From contig CM041196.1 of the NCBI GenBank assembly GCA_023078555.1, positions 2,480,001 through 2,544,000 on the forward strand: a stretch of 64,000 nucleotides of DNA, given 5' to 3'. Each line of letters opens with the position of its first letter. Within the stretch, counting starts at the first letter, position 1. Both the position numbers and the translations under genes were made by a program. Below are positions 1-12,596 of the stretch, in pieces. Origin of the DNA: Ulva prolifera (taxonomy: Eukaryota; Chlorophyta; Ulvophyceae; Ulvales; Ulvaceae). A model generated the notes under the pieces. It was not told the origin of the DNA. It saw only the letters and a list, made by a program, of their open reading frames with translations, and ran no database searches.

Positions 1-944
1 ACATCTCGCTGCGCATGCTGCACGTGTCCAAGCAGGCGCCCTTTGCGAGGCCGCTCGTGCGCAGCTTCCAGCGCCTGCTCCGGGAGACGCCCGTCGGGGC
101 GGCCTTCTTCTCGTCCGTCGCCAAGCCCCAGGCGATCAAGAACATCCTGTCGCAGGCGTACGGGGACGCCAGCGCGGTGGATGATGAGCTGGTAGACTGC
201 ATCCTGAAGCCGGGGCTGGAGCCCGGTGCGGTGAAAGTGTTCCTTGACTTTATCAGGTGCGGCCGCGTGCACCCGAGTTTAGCTCACAGCTCCTGGAGCA
301 GTCGCAGCTCAAACGGATGTGGCCGTGTCGACATGCATGTGTACGTCGATACACATATACTCATGTATGGGCCTGTGGCCGGCGCGGGTGCTGACGCTGC
401 GTGTGTCGGTGTGTGCTGCGTGTGGCTTTGTTGCGTGGTGTGCGATTCCCCTGGCTGTTGCTCGCGGTGCTACCTGCCTTGCTTACCTTGTCCTTGTGAC
501 ACCCGTGTTCATGCATGCATGCATACGTGCATACCTACGCATTTTCACAGCGTGCACCTCTGCAGCATGCGGCGTAGATGCTTTCGACACCGCAGCCCTG
601 ATGTACGGTGGGCGCAATCGAAAACCCCATCAGCCGCATCAGCACCGAGCAACTTATGCCGGGTCGCTCGGTGCTCAGCATTCACACATGCTGAGCAATT
701 GTGTGGGTGCAGCTATTCGAGCGGGCCTCTTCCCGAGGACCTGATCCCGGCGTGTCCGGTGCCGGTCGGCGTGCTGTGGGGCTCGGTGGACCCCTGGGAG
801 AAGGTCGAGTGGGGCCGGGCGCTGGCGGAGGCGGAGACGGTCGTGGACTACGTCGAGCTCGAGGGCGTCGGCCACTGCCCGCAGGACGAGAGCCCCGAGC
901 GCGTCAACCCCGAGATCAAGCGCTTTGTCGGCATGTATGCATGA
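1..944 (+). CDS. Alpha/beta hydrolase, 3' part (5' end outside window)
   Basis: C-terminal part of a plant-type alpha/beta hydrolase like the plastid-predicted Arabidopsis family At4g36530/At5g38520; the substrate is not known. Exons run from the window edge to 256 and from 713 to the TGA at 942-944. The join gives FIS-YSSGPLPEDL, matching the family's FICYSGGPLPEEL. Visible family blocks are KQAPFARPLVRSFQRLL, LKPGLEPGAV and LWGSVDPWE, where the Asp of DPWE is the usual acid-loop position. GHCPQDESPERVNP carries the catalytic His. The nucleophile elbow (GxSxG) must lie upstream of the window. The donor is GTGCGG and the acceptor TGCAG. The 456-bp intron is a multiple of three and has no in-frame stop, so a retained intron would still be translated. 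The product family is sure; the substrate is not. Confidence 0.88.
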   Translation, partial: ISLRMLHVSKQAPFARPLVRSFQRLLRETPVGAAFFSSVAKPQAIKNILSQAYGDASAVDDELVDCILKPGLEPGAVKVFLDFIRCGRVHPSLAHSSWSSRSSNGCGRVDMHVYVDTHILMYGPVAGAGADAACVGVCCVWLCCVVCDSPGCCSRCYLPCLPCPCDTRVHACMHTCIPTHFHSVHLCSMRRRCFRHRSPDVRWAQSKTPSAASAPSNLCRVARCSAFTHAEQLCGCSYSSGPLPEDLIPACPVPVGVLWGSVDPWEKVEWGRALAEAETVVDYVELEGVGHCPQDESPERVNPEIKRFVGMYA

Positions 945-1024
945 AGGGTGCTGACTGCCGGCGCAGTTGGCGGGGCTCAAGCGCCTTTTGGGCGTGTGTG
1001 CATGAAGGGTGTTGACTGCCGGCG
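938..1024. repeat. Direct repeat spanning the hydrolase stop codon
   Basis: A 26-bp unit at 938-963 recurs at 999-1024 with a single difference (period 61 bp); similarity continues weakly about 8 bp upstream of each copy. The first copy contains the hydrolase TGA stop, so the second looks like a local duplication of the gene's 3' end into the 3' UTR. Confidence 0.8.
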
Positions 1025-2374
1025 TTGCTGCTGGGGGCATGTGCGTAGAAGTGCTATGATAGCAGGCGTATGGTCCGAGTGAAGAGTTGGTGTAATGTGA
1101 AGCCGTCTGGAAGGCAGAATGCAGCCGACGTCTACAGCTGTTCCGTAGAGCTGTTGGCGCGTAGCTTGCACAGTGTATTGCTCGCCAATGCAGGTACATA
1201 TATGCGAAGTAAGTACACTTGCATCGGTTCATCGGGACTGAATAGACTGCCGTTGCTACGATTAGTGCGAAAAATCCCATACTTGACATGTCCGGCATCT
1301 AAAACTGAACATGGCAGCTTCAGCTCGTGCCTCGTGCCTGACTCGCTGAGGTTGACCCGCGGCCATGATAAACTGCATTCTCATACGAGCTCACATGTTC
1401 ATACCTACGTGCAACGCACATGTCCGGTCCGAGATGTGTTTGATGCGATTGCAAATGGGATGGGATCAAGGGATTACCAGGTCAAGCTTACACGAGATAA
1501 CGAATTGAATCACTGAGTCGAAATCCGACGTTGCCCTGTGGCGTTTGCCTTATCAAACTCATGTGCTCAGGTAACAGTGCCAGGCAGTGCTAGGCTAGCT
1601 GGCATAGCACACCGCACACCGCAGAGCTCCAGGACTCGAGATAACGAGGTAACCTGGCAGCAGCTGCAGCGAATTGCATCAGCGTTGCAGCACAACCACG
1701 AGCTCTGTCGGCAGCCAGGCAGCACCTCCCACACACAGACCGGCAAGGCACACTCAACTGTAACCTTGCTTGCAACTAGTCGTGATCTGCTGGCGCTGCA
1801 TGCTGGCGCTGACTAGCTTCTGTCACGTCTAGCACTCTCCCGATCAGCACCTGTGGAGCGGCGGCGACACCGATAGAAGGGAGGGGCTCTTGGCGCGAAT
1901 GCCTGGGCTTGCATTCCAAGACCGGGGTGTGGCTGCTTGTGCATCACACACACATGCTACGTCACGCTGCGATCGCGTGTCTCTGCCCGGCTAGGCAGCG
2001 ATCGCTCGCACTTGAGAGCCCTCAGATGCACAGCCGGCCTGCAGTCTACTGCTCAGCTCACAACTACACCCTGTGTTCGATCAGCCTCACGGGCAGCAGT
2101 CCGAGAGGATCCTTCCACCTCACCTCAGATACTTGCAGCTGTCCGCCAGCCAGTCCATGTGACATACACCACATCTGAAACATTGACAGGGTGCAGGATC
2201 ACACACCGTGGCCAGCACTCGCTGCCCAGCTTGCCTCACAGGCCACACAGGGGTCAGCAGGCCAGACGTGTGGACCACAGAGCCATAGATTGCTGGCCGG
2301 TGCAGCCACAGGGCCACTACGACGCACCCGGCCCACGCCGCAGCAACACCCTGCACGGCTGCGATGCCGTGGCT
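945..2374. other. Intergenic, convergent gene ends
   Basis: Lies between the hydrolase stop (+) and the phosphatase stop (-), so it should hold two 3' UTRs and two poly(A) sites. Apart from the direct repeat at its left edge I see no conserved coding block, RNA gene or mobile element. Confidence 0.5.
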
Positions 2375-5362
2375 CTACTTCTGCAGGATGGAGAGGTCGC
2401 CGTTGATGCACTGCAGGGCGGCGAGCTTGCCCGAGATGTCGGTGGTCATGCCGACGTCCATCAGCAGCACCTGCCCGCCACACCGCGTGTTCACCTTCTC
2501 CTGCACCCACACACGCTGACTTACTCAACATGACATCATTTACTTCACGCCAGATTACACACAAACATCCTGTACGCGGTACCTAGGAGGCACAGGGGTG
2601 TGCTTGCTTGTGTGCCACCCTGTGTGCAGCTACCTGGCTCCCTCATGAGGGCGTCAGCCACGCTGCAAGCCACGCCTGCATGCATGGACGGTGGCAGCGT
2701 CACGACGACTGGGATTGACGGAGGCATGAATGCTGCTGCTGCCACCGCAGCATATGCACACGCACACCAGGGTGACCAAGACTGAATATCCGTGAGTACT
2801 GCGCCTCATCGCCGCCATGAGCTCAGCCCCCAGACAGCCCCACGCACTTCGCTCCGCATGGTCAGACACCACGCCCCCGCAGCGGCACCGCGTCCGCGCC
2901 CTATGCCGCTGCACGCATGGATCGCGCCAGTTGCCGGGACCGCAATGCTCAAGGGGGCCCACACCAGCTCCCGGGACCGCAATGCGCAAGGGACCGAAGA
3001 ACCCTTCAAAACACCTGCCATTGCAGGGTACGGAAGATCAGAAGGCACATCGGCAGCTCCGGCGACCAGCAACCAAACGCCACCGCCGCAGCACACGCGC
3101 GCGGTGCGTGTGGAAGAACAATTCACAAATGGCGGGAGCAGAGGCGGCGCGCCTGGATGGTGTGGCCGACAACCATGCGCTGCGCGCCGACGGCGTGCAG
3201 GAGGGCCTCCACCTTGGGGCAGAGGGCCCCCTCGGCGCCCTCCGTGACCTCCCGTGTCCACAGGGGGCCGTCGATGCCGAGGAGCTCCGCGACGCGGCGG
3301 TCCGCGGCCGGGGGCGGGCACGGCGCGGACCCGTCGCACGCGCGCACGATCGCGAGGATGTCGTCGTTGAAGCGCTGCAGAGCATCCTCGGGGTACATCC
3401 CGCCGGTGACCTGCAGCGGATGTCTGGCGCGTGAGCCGACTGCGAGCCGCGCATTTGCGTGCCGGAATGCATCTGCAGGTTTGATCGTGCGGGATTTGGC
3501 AAACGAGAGATGATCAGGGTGGGGGTGGGGGTCAGGGGAGACACACAGGCGCACTATCACCGTTGCGAGGGTTTTTTCGAAGGAGCCACGTGTAGTTCAA
3601 TGAGGCGCCGCCGCAAGTGCAAGCACGGCTGCGCTTGTTCGGAGCGCCCACCGACACCGCAGACGGCAGAAAGACACCATTCGGCACATGCTTTGTCCTT
3701 CAACACACACGGCCAGAGGCCGACATCTCATCTCTGCCTCGGCCCCGCGGAGCAGTTCTGAGATCCGAGGGACAGGAGACGGGGGTCGCGCTGCGCACCT
3801 TCATCATCGCGGGCAGCAGGCCGGCGTGCACGAAGAGCGAGCGGCAGGCGCCGGCGCCGGCGACGGCGGCGATGCGCCGTGAGCGCATCGCGTCGCCGAG
3901 CGCGCCCCCCGCGGCGACCATCGTGGCCCACACGGCCGCCCCCGGGAACATGCGCGTGCCGCGGTACAGCAGCACGCCCTGCCGGTACGCCTCCGGCACG
4001 GCGACGAGGAGGTCGGTGAGTTTCGCGTGCTTCATCGCCGCGTCGCCGATGCGTGTGAGCTCCCCGGGCGAGACGTACCGAAAGTCCCCCTGCATGCGTG
4101 CGGTTGCGGCGCTTGCCGCCGGGGCGCGTGTGCGAGATGTGTGCATGTATCGATGCATTCAAATAGCCATGCCTGAGGGGACACTGACGAGTCCAGAATC
4201 TGGGACCGAATGAGGGCATCCTAGCTGCAGGGTGCCGCAGTGTGCACCTCATGCATGATCAGACACGAACTCCAAAGGCATGTTGACGACTCCGACATGT
4301 GCGAGGTGTGCTGGACGGGCTCCTGCAGGAACATATGAGGCTGCCGCTTGCACCCTGCTCATTGTACTGCGGATCTTCACGGGTTGTGTGTGCAGGAGCG
4401 CCCCTGTGAGCGTGCATGCATACACAACGCACAAGTACTGGTGGCAGGCAGCCCCGCTGACAGTGGCTGCAGGTGTGTCGCGCCCCGCTCACTGCCTGGG
4501 CTGTCTAGCTGCCAGTGGCCACTATGCTGCTGCCAAGCTGCCCGCTGATGGCTTTGGTTGGGAGCTAGAGCATGGGGTGACTGCGGAGGGTATGCAAATG
4601 CGAGCTTGATTTGGGTGAGCACTGGACCATCAATGTATTTTTATGTGTCTGTGTCACACGGGAAAAGCTGGAGAGGGAGGTAAGTGGGAGGGGTATGGGT
4701 CTGAGTGCGACTAGGTGTGGCAGTGGGTGAGCCAAGGGGGACAGCATTGAGCACCGTTCAAGTAATCATCCGGGGCTTGGCCTTTTATTGGTTCACTGTA
4801 CAAAGTATTGGGAGGATACGGAGGAGCAGGGACAAGGGTGTACCTGGAGGTTGATCATCTCGTGGTTCCCGAGCAGCCCGATGAAGCGCCCTCCTGCAGC
4901 GTCTGCAGCTTTCTTCACCTCCTCAAACAGCTCTATAACCTCAACGGTGTTGGGCCCGCGGTCTACGAGGTCACCAGTCTGGATGAACGTGCAGTTCCCA
5001 GCTGCCCAGGCGTGCGTTTCGTTGGAAACGCCAGCCAAGGCGAGCGCTGCTCGCGCCTGAGCGAGGTCGCCGTGAATATCAGCAAAGCTGATGATGCAGC
5101 CCTCGCCGTCACCAGCATATTCTTGAACTGCAGAGATGGCATCTCTACGCCCGCAGGCATCGTTTTTGCCCGGTAACGTTGGCTCAATTCTGGAAGACCG
5201 GAACGGCTCCAACGGAAACAGTGTGAACGAAACAAGCATCCCTAACTGCATTATCAACGGTCCACATGCAATTGCAAGCAAGAAGCTACTCCAAGCACTG
5301 AGTTGATCGTCATCTGCACTCTGAGCAGGCTCCGCCTTGTGCGGTGCCGTTTTGCGTGCCAT
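2375..5362 (-). CDS. Shewanella-like protein phosphatase (PPP superfamily)
   Basis: Four exons on the minus strand: 5362-4844, 4089-3799, 3410-3153 and 2500-2375, giving about 397 aa. This is a metal-dependent Ser/Thr-type phosphatase of the SLP group found in plants, algae, apicomplexans and bacteria. Metal-site motifs are present in order: ADIHGD (the first Gly of GDxHG is Ala), GDLVDRG, LLGNHE, FVHAG and the SLP-typical VVGHTIQ, followed by CGGQVLLMDVGM. The N-terminus has a hydrophobic stretch at about residues 28-50 and no obvious plastid transit peptide, so a membrane-anchored or secretory location is inferred. The first ATG is followed by an open N-terminal exon. The last intron starts with GC (CAG|GCGCGC); no GT donor preserves VVGHTIQ joined to EKVNTRCGG. 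The family is confident, the location is not. Confidence 0.88.
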
Positions 5363-7686
5363 CGTGGCCGGTAAGGCTCGGAATTTGACTTGCAGTCCTC
5401 AAATAAGCCTCGGCCGAGCTGCGGATCGTCACTATGGCAGTGGTGTTAAATGCCTCATTCGCCCGGGTACTGTGTGTGTGTGTGGCCCTGTTGATGCAAC
5501 TGGGCGCGACGGAATCAAGCGGACGCGGGACAACAGAATTTAGCACATACACAACACCCTGGTTCATCTGCGCTTCCTAGCCCTAGCATCCTTCTTTCCA
5601 ACATGCTCAGATGCACCCGCTCCGCCGATCTGTAAGCTGTCGTGCTCTACAAGGAACGTCGCAACCGACGCGTCACGACGGTTTCCCTTGAAGCAGAGAC
5701 GCCAGAATCAAAGCACCTGTGGTCACTCGTGCACAGTACTAGCCAGTACTCCATTTCGGCGCCCAAACTCTCTGTCGTGAACATCACGTCGCTGATCTGC
5801 CACAAGACGTTTGACGAGAAAAGCACGCATACAAAAACACCTGGCAGTCAAGATCCTCGGCCGCATTATACGACTGTCTGCTTGACGACGGTGTAATTGG
5901 AAATTTGGAGTAACACGTCACAGTGCTTAGTTGCATGGGGCACGCTGGTCTGCAGTGCTGACTCTGCACTCTAACATGGGCTGTAGAATGTTTGTGCACC
6001 ATCGTTCAAATTGCTAGAGCTGAAGGTGCTGCCGTCCGCTGGGAACATGCAGAATCTATGAGAAGCAATGGATGAAATATGGATCGCCACTCCACTGGAG
6101 ATGACGGACGCTATCGCACGTTCACTCTTCACAGCAGCACTGTGACAGAGTCGTCGTGCTGCAGACCATGGGAGCACATGCTCCCGGCCCGATTGTGATG
6201 TCCCCGGCTCTGTCCTTGCGATGCTCACACTGCCCTCTCAGGAGCACCATTAGACAGAGGTAGACAGTGTATGTATGTATATACGAGTGTATACTACATT
6301 GCCATATCTATGGGGTATCAACAGCTCCGCAATCCGGGACAGGACATCCAAGCATTTGCATTGCCACTGCTTCACCTGCTATGTTCCCAGTCTCCAGATC
6401 ATGCCTTCGGGCGACACCGCCCGAGGCACGATCTTGCCTGTGTGTCCGCAGGCAGGTCTGCCGAGGCCCTCCTGTCCCAGACTCTGCGTGGCAGACAGCA
6501 GGCACTGCCCAAGAGCCCTGCACAGCTGTGGTTTGGCCGACGGCACGCCCCAACACACGCAACTGCCACACGGCACATCGGCACATCGACACCGTGGCAC
6601 CCTCAACAACGCATGCATGCCACTGCACCAATTAATCACATCACAATACCACCAACCCACGCGGGCGCAGGCAAAATGGCCCTAGGCAGAGGCGAGGACC
6701 TGCTCGTGCCGTGCGTGCCGAGGTGGTACCGCCAGGCTCGGCACGAGATGGTACCGCCCGGCTCGGCAGTGCTTCGCCTCAGGAACCATGAACATTGAAC
6801 ATGATACTGTTGCGCATTCCTACATCACGCCACAGAGGCCGGCCGGCTACGCTGGCGCAGAGACCTATCACTGCAGACCTGGCACGACCCCACCTGGCCT
6901 CTCAAGGTGCGGACATGACGGCCCGGGTACGTAGGGCGAGGTAGCCACAGCACATCGGTCCCTGCTGCGTCCCTGCTGTGGAGTGTGGCTATACCACGGC
7001 TGGACCACAGGGGTGGCGGCGCCCCTGAAGCGGCCAAATTGCAGGACAAGGCACCCGGTCACCACAGTTCTGTCGGTGACCCGCGTCCCGCCGCCACCGT
7101 GGCCGCTCACCATGGACATGCAGCTGAGGTGCGTTCGAGCCCTGCTGGCCTGACATCTCAGCCCCGCGCGGTGCAACTATCTCAGCACTGACGGCTGCCC
7201 CTGGTCGCACCGCGCGAAGCCGTAGCACTGGTGCGAGAACCGTGATCGGCTGACCATGTAGCGGCTGAGGCATGGCGCTGAATGTGGGCTGCTGCTCCTT
7301 CTAGGCACCTCAAGCACGGGTTCAAGAAGCGATAAACTGTAGAAAGTATAGACGAGGCCATCATGGGTCAGGGTGTCCTGACCCCCTACCCAGGGCATGC
7401 TGCTGCCTGCACCCTAGCTCTGCGCCTCTCGCATAAACGCGCCTGCACCGCGCCTACCCCGGCCCGCACTACGATAAGCCCATCTAATGTGGCAGCCTGT
7501 GGGCTGCAGCGCTTCTGTGCTGCAGTGTGCGGTGGCCCATGCATGCAGCGCCTGCTACAGCGGCCATGCACATGATTCTGCATGCTGTCCGGCGGGCAGC
7601 CACAGGCGGCTGAGTGCGCTGAGGCCACGTGTCGAGGTACCCCCACACTGGACCCACGCAGCTCTGTGTTTGGTGCCGCTCCCCCC
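5363..7686. other. Intergenic, phosphatase promoter side and transporter 3' side
   Basis: Both flanking genes are on the minus strand, so the phosphatase promoter should lie just right of 5362. Open stretches exist, such as one on + at about 5642-5896, but none has a recognisable domain. There is a short GTAT-rich simple repeat near 6269-6290. An imperfect direct repeat built on GGTACCGCC and GGCTCGGCA lies near 6720-6770. Confidence 0.4.
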
Positions 7687-10592
7687 TCACCCCGCCCCCG
7701 CCCCCTCCAGCCGGAAGGCCCCTCGCTGCAGAAGCAGCTGGATGTCCATCAGCGACAGCCCCCGCGTCTCCGGCACCGCCACGTACACATACACCCCCCC
7801 AGCGGCCGCAAGCACCGCAAACGCCGCAAACGCGCCGCCGCCGAGGCCCGCGACGAGCGCCGGGTAGCAGAAGTCCACGAGCGCGCCGACCGCAAACAGC
7901 GCGGCCGTCGCGAGCGACATCGCGGCGGACTTGATCGTCATCGAGAAGAGCTCGGAGCAGAGGACCCAGAAGACTCCGGCCCAGGAGGCGGAGAAGAGGA
8001 GCATGTAGCCACACATCGCGGCGAGGGTGAGCCAGAGGGAGTCGGTGAAGCGGCCGTACGCGAGCGCCGCCATCGCGGCCGCGCAGCCCGCGCTGCCTGT
8101 CAGGAGGAGCGGCCGCCGGCCGGCCTTGTCGACGAGTGCGATCCCTGCACACAGCGGCGGCTATCGAGCCCAGATGGCTGGTGCCCTTGAGTGTCAGAGG
8201 GGTGGCTGAAACAACGCAGGGCTTGTGGTTGTCTCCGAGAGTCACACGTCATTACATCCGTTGCCGGTGATTTAGGACGGGGACGTCATGTGCGAATCTC
8301 ACACTCCGGCCCGGGAGAACTGCTTCAGTTTCAGGTGTCATGCCCACATACATCACAGTATCATTATGGCGGGGGTGAACGTGCGGTACCGAACGTGGCC
8401 TGAGCGGCTGTGCTGTGCTGGGTGCGAGGACATCCATAGGCCAGCACCGGCACCCAACCGGCCAACCCGATCGCATGCACACCCTCGCAATGCCGCAAAG
8501 GGAAGCTCGCCGCACCTAGGAGGATCCCGAGGGTCTTGCAGCCCCCGATCGCCGCGGCGAGCTGCATCGCGCGCTGCCGGCTCGCCACGCCCGCGTCCTC
8601 CAGCACCTCCGGCGCGTAGTTGATCAGCGACGTCGACGCGCCGATCTGGTTGAAGAACGCGAGCGCGAGCGCGATGCGCACCGCGCGCCGCTCTCCGGCC
8701 TCCTCCGGGCCCCCCCCGGGCCCCCCACACCCCGGCACCGCCCGCACCAGCAGCCGCCCCGCGCTCGCGACCTGCTGACTCAGCACGCGCCAGAACGGCA
8801 CCTGCAGCTCGTAGAGGTGCTCCTGAGGGGAACCTGCGGTCGACGCGGCGGCGCCGCCGTGGGCTGCGGGCTTACCGTCGGTGGCCGCGTCCGCCGGTGC
8901 CAGGGCAGCGACCTTGCCGCCGCCGCGAGGGTCTACATCTGTCAGGTCCACCGACATGAGTGCGATACTGTCGGCGGCCGCCGGCGGCACCCCCGTGCCC
9001 TGAGCAGAGTCTTGAAACACATCGGGATCGGCAAACATGTTCTGAGTCTCGACGGCCGGCGCAGACGTGGTGCCGGAGGGTGCTGGTGTTGCTCCCGCAG
9101 AGGCGACGTCGCCCGCGGGGAGTGCGGCGTCTCCGTCCTCCGGGCCCTCCAGCGGGACGAGGAGGACGCCGCTGGACGCGGTGCCACCGCTTGCGGCGCC
9201 GGCGGCGCGGTCGCGCTCCACCGCGTCCCACAGCATCATCAGCTCGTGCTCGACCTCGGGCGTGCTGGTGTCCACGCCCGGCCTCAGGCGCTGCATGCGT
9301 GCAGGATGGTAATGCATGGACATCGTGCATACATGAACGCAGTGCTCTCTGAAGCCACGAGGGAACTGGCGACGACCGCAAGGTCGAAAGCGCCGATGCA
9401 TGCATGACCGATGTGGTGTCGGCACAAACGATCGGCACGAACAAGCAAGGAACCCCCCCCCCCCCCCCCCCCCCATGATCTAGTGCACCGAGAGAGAACG
9501 AGGTCACACCTGAGAGTACTTGACTTGGTGCAGTGCTGCGAGGGCCGCGGAGAGCTCGCCCCGCATGACGAGCCAGCGCGGGGACTCCGGAAGGATCCAC
9601 GGGGCGGCCCCCAGCAGCAGCGCCGGCACCAGCGGCGACCCGACCATCCACCTCCAGTTGTTCGGGAGGGACTGCAGAGCACACTCGAACGCCTGAGTTA
9701 CTGCGGACGGGGATGCGCTGAGTATGTGCGCCTGTGTCTGATGAAAATCGGAGCAGAATGATGCGGGCAACAATGGGTTTTGGCTGCTTGTGAAGAGGGG
9801 AGAGTGCCTGGTTTGGCTTGACCATGGAGATAGCGGTGAACGCAGCCCGAAACTGCTGCAGATCCTGGTGGTGCATGCGTGCTAAGCGGATGAGCATTGC
9901 AGGTATTATCTCGAGATACGATTAGGGCATTGATTTGAGACGCATTCAGTGAGCCAAAACCAGAAGCAAGGGTAGGACGGACCTGCAGAGCGGCGTCCAC
10001 AAGAGTGGACGACATCATGCCGATGCACAGCATAATCTCGTACATGATGATCACCGCCCCTCGGATGGATGGTGGCGCCATCTCGCCGAGGTAGGCTGGG
10101 ACAACCACTGCTGATGTGCCAACGCCGAGGCCAATCACAAACCTGCCCAAAACCAGCGCGACAACCGACTGTGCGAAGGCCATGATCACTGGACCAACGA
10201 CGAAGAATACACTGTCGACGGCAATTGCTTTCAGCCTTCCATATCGGTACATGTACGCCCCGCCAAAGAATGTGCCGAGTACTGCGCCCGCTTTCGCCGA
10301 CCCCACAATTGCTGCCGCATCATTGTCTGACGTATTGAATTCTTCCTCAATATCGAGCATTGCGCCGCCGATCAGGCCTAAGTCGTACCTAGCACGCAGC
10401 GCAACCAGTTGACAAAGCGCGGATGTGCACATACGTTGAACAGAGCAGCGGGAAAGCATCGAGCTTGGACCGCCGTTTGTTCAACATGCGCTTCAAACTG
10501 ATGAGCTTGTGGAATTCATGGTCATGTAGATCGCACCCGAACAGGAATCCTCCGAGAGCAGCAAATGCCGCGATGATCGCGATGGAGCGCAT
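7687..10592 (-). CDS. Sugar-porter family MFS transporter
   Basis: Five exons (10592-10537, 10388-9983, 9671-9510, 9290-8516, 8144-7687) encode about 618 aa. It is a 12-helix major facilitator of the sugar porter family (hexose, polyol or inositol, probably with H+); the substrate cannot be told. Signatures are GGFLFGYDLGLIGG in helix 1, GRFVIGLGVG with PAYLGEMAP, NNWRWMVG, PESPRWL, VDKAGRRPLLLTG and the C-terminal VPETRGLSLMDIQ. Exon 4 carries an unusually long Ala/Gly/Pro-rich central loop of about 150 residues between helices 6 and 7, normally the cytosolic loop of about 60. Splice phases agree throughout (GG|G, phase 0, 0, G|GG). The start is the ATG at 10592 because the exon-1 residues then match the family N-terminus. 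Confidence 0.92.
9453..9474. repeat. Poly(C) tract, 22 bp, in transporter intron 3
   Basis: An uninterrupted run of 22 C on the + strand (G on the sense strand of the gene) in the 219-bp intron 9291-9509. It is one of several long C/G homopolymers in this window, all inside introns. Confidence 0.95.
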
Positions 10593-12596
10593 GCCGGTAA
10601 ACACTCGCCTCGACCAGCAGTATGACAGTCAACTGATATTAAAGGCCACGAGTGACCAGCTGTCGGGCAATCATGCTCGTGGAACAGGTGCTGGCGTGTT
10701 ACATAGCAGTGTTGATCAGCAGCGCAGGGCCCCGCGGGCCCAACAGAGACTAGAGGGAACAAGCGATAGAGGACGCTGTAGCGTATGTTGATGGATACTA
10801 TGCGAGATCAGGACTCAAACTCTGCGACCTGTCGAATACTCAAAAGAACTTGCGCGTTCCTGGTGCGCAAAGAGCTCCCTAACGCACCACCAGTCCATAC
10901 ATGAAACGCGCAGATCACAACGGGAAATCATGCGATATCGCTATCGACGAATCAACCTGTTGACGCTTCCGAGCAACTTTCACATCGCTGTATGCATCGC
11001 CGTGGCTTCATAAGCACGATGGCAGCAGCATGCATGCATGAACGGCGCACCACATGTGGCCACATGCTTACGTGCCGCATTGAGGATGATAATGTGGCTG
11101 AGTTGAGCTGTGCTAGTGGGTACGTCCTGCGGTGCTGCCTGCCTGGCCAGCTATGCCCTTGTACAACTGATACCGCTGCGGCAGTCTTCAGTGCTGACTT
11201 GACTTGCTGACTGCATAGTAAATGAGGAACAGGGGGCGTGCGTGGCTCGTTGCGTGACTGTCACAGGGCCTGTGCAAACCTGCACAGCTTAGGATGCACT
11301 CCACAGAACGGGATCTGCTTGCAGCAGCTGTGCTGGGCTACGGCCTTGAGGGGCAGAGCTTCAACACACGTCTTGTATGTATACATCCGTGAACATGTGT
11401 CTCCACACTCGGCTGCCGGAACTTGGTGATGTACGCCGATGACTCGGCACAGTCTCGATGCATGCTGGCCCGCGGGGGTGAGGGACTGCTGAACCAGCAG
11501 GCAAAGCCGGCTGCCCCGTGCGGTAGATGCAGCCATTAGGGATGCTGGCGAGGCCTGTCTGGCAGCGCAGCTGGCTCTGCAGCCTGTTGTGCACCCACCG
11601 CTCTGTCCACTGTCTGCCTACAGCCACCCTTTACACAACTTCACAGAAGCGCACACAATGAACACCAACCTGACACCGACAACAGCCATTCAGATCACAC
11701 CCTGCGCTGCCCCTGCGCCGGCACTCCGCCCAGACCACAGCGCTGCAGAACGCCACATGCCAGGACAAACGGTCAGAGCTCCACCGTTAACTGCCGACGC
11801 GTCGGCTATCACCAGTTTGGAACTGGGTCTGTCCAGCACATGCTGCAGCGGCCGCAGGCTGCGGGGATGTGTGCCCGCACCCCGGCCACTATTCGAGTAC
11901 AACTAACCTACACTGCCGGAGCACTGCGGGGGCCTGTGTAGTGCCGCCCGGCCACCCCAGCGCACAGCAGCGCAGCTGCGTGACTGCTGCCGCACCCTGA
12001 TGCTACTCGCAACTCCGGGGGCAGACTGCCTGGCCGCCTGGGAAGAGCCTTCTGCAGGCTTGCCTCACAGCAGCACGGGGCAGGTCAAAGCATCGAGGCT
12101 CAAGAGGCAGCAGCCCGACGCGATGCCGGGTCGATCTGCTGTGACCTGCTCGCTTCGAATTCATGCATGTGGAAACTTGCACCAGCAGCACGCTTCGACC
12201 CCCTGCAAATATCCCAGCCGATGAAGCATGCAGCAGACACGGCTGCATCCCCTCCGGCCTCCCACGATACCCGCCCTTTGCTCACACTGCCTTCTGGTCG
12301 CCACGCCACCCCAGCGAAGAGCCGGGTCCACAACGGAAGCCACTACTATCTTGAGCACATACACGCACGCGCACCGGCACCACGCCAACCCTGCCAGTGC
12401 CCGCACAGCCGTGTCTCTGTCTCCATCTGCCCCAGGCCATCAGCATGCAGCGCCAGCCCTACACCTACCTACCCACCAGCACATGCATGCAGCGCCCGTG
12501 CGCCGGCCTGTCGACCCATTCAGGCCCCGCGTCTACCCTGAGCTATGGTATGCAGACACGGATCCTGCATGGGAGTGCGCCATGGGGGCGGGGTGG
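10593..12596. other. Intergenic, transporter promoter side
   Basis: Between the transporter start and the V-ATPase subunit D stop, both on the minus strand. I see no convincing exon. Two small stem-loops lie at about 10838-10902 (TGGTGCG...CGCACCA and GAAC...GTTC). They did not fold as a tRNA. Confidence 0.4.

Noticed and set aside
10800-10910. Clustered small hairpins that suggested a tRNA on the minus strand
   Set aside because: The anticodon-like loop has six bases and the T-arm stem does not pair, so the cloverleaf fails.
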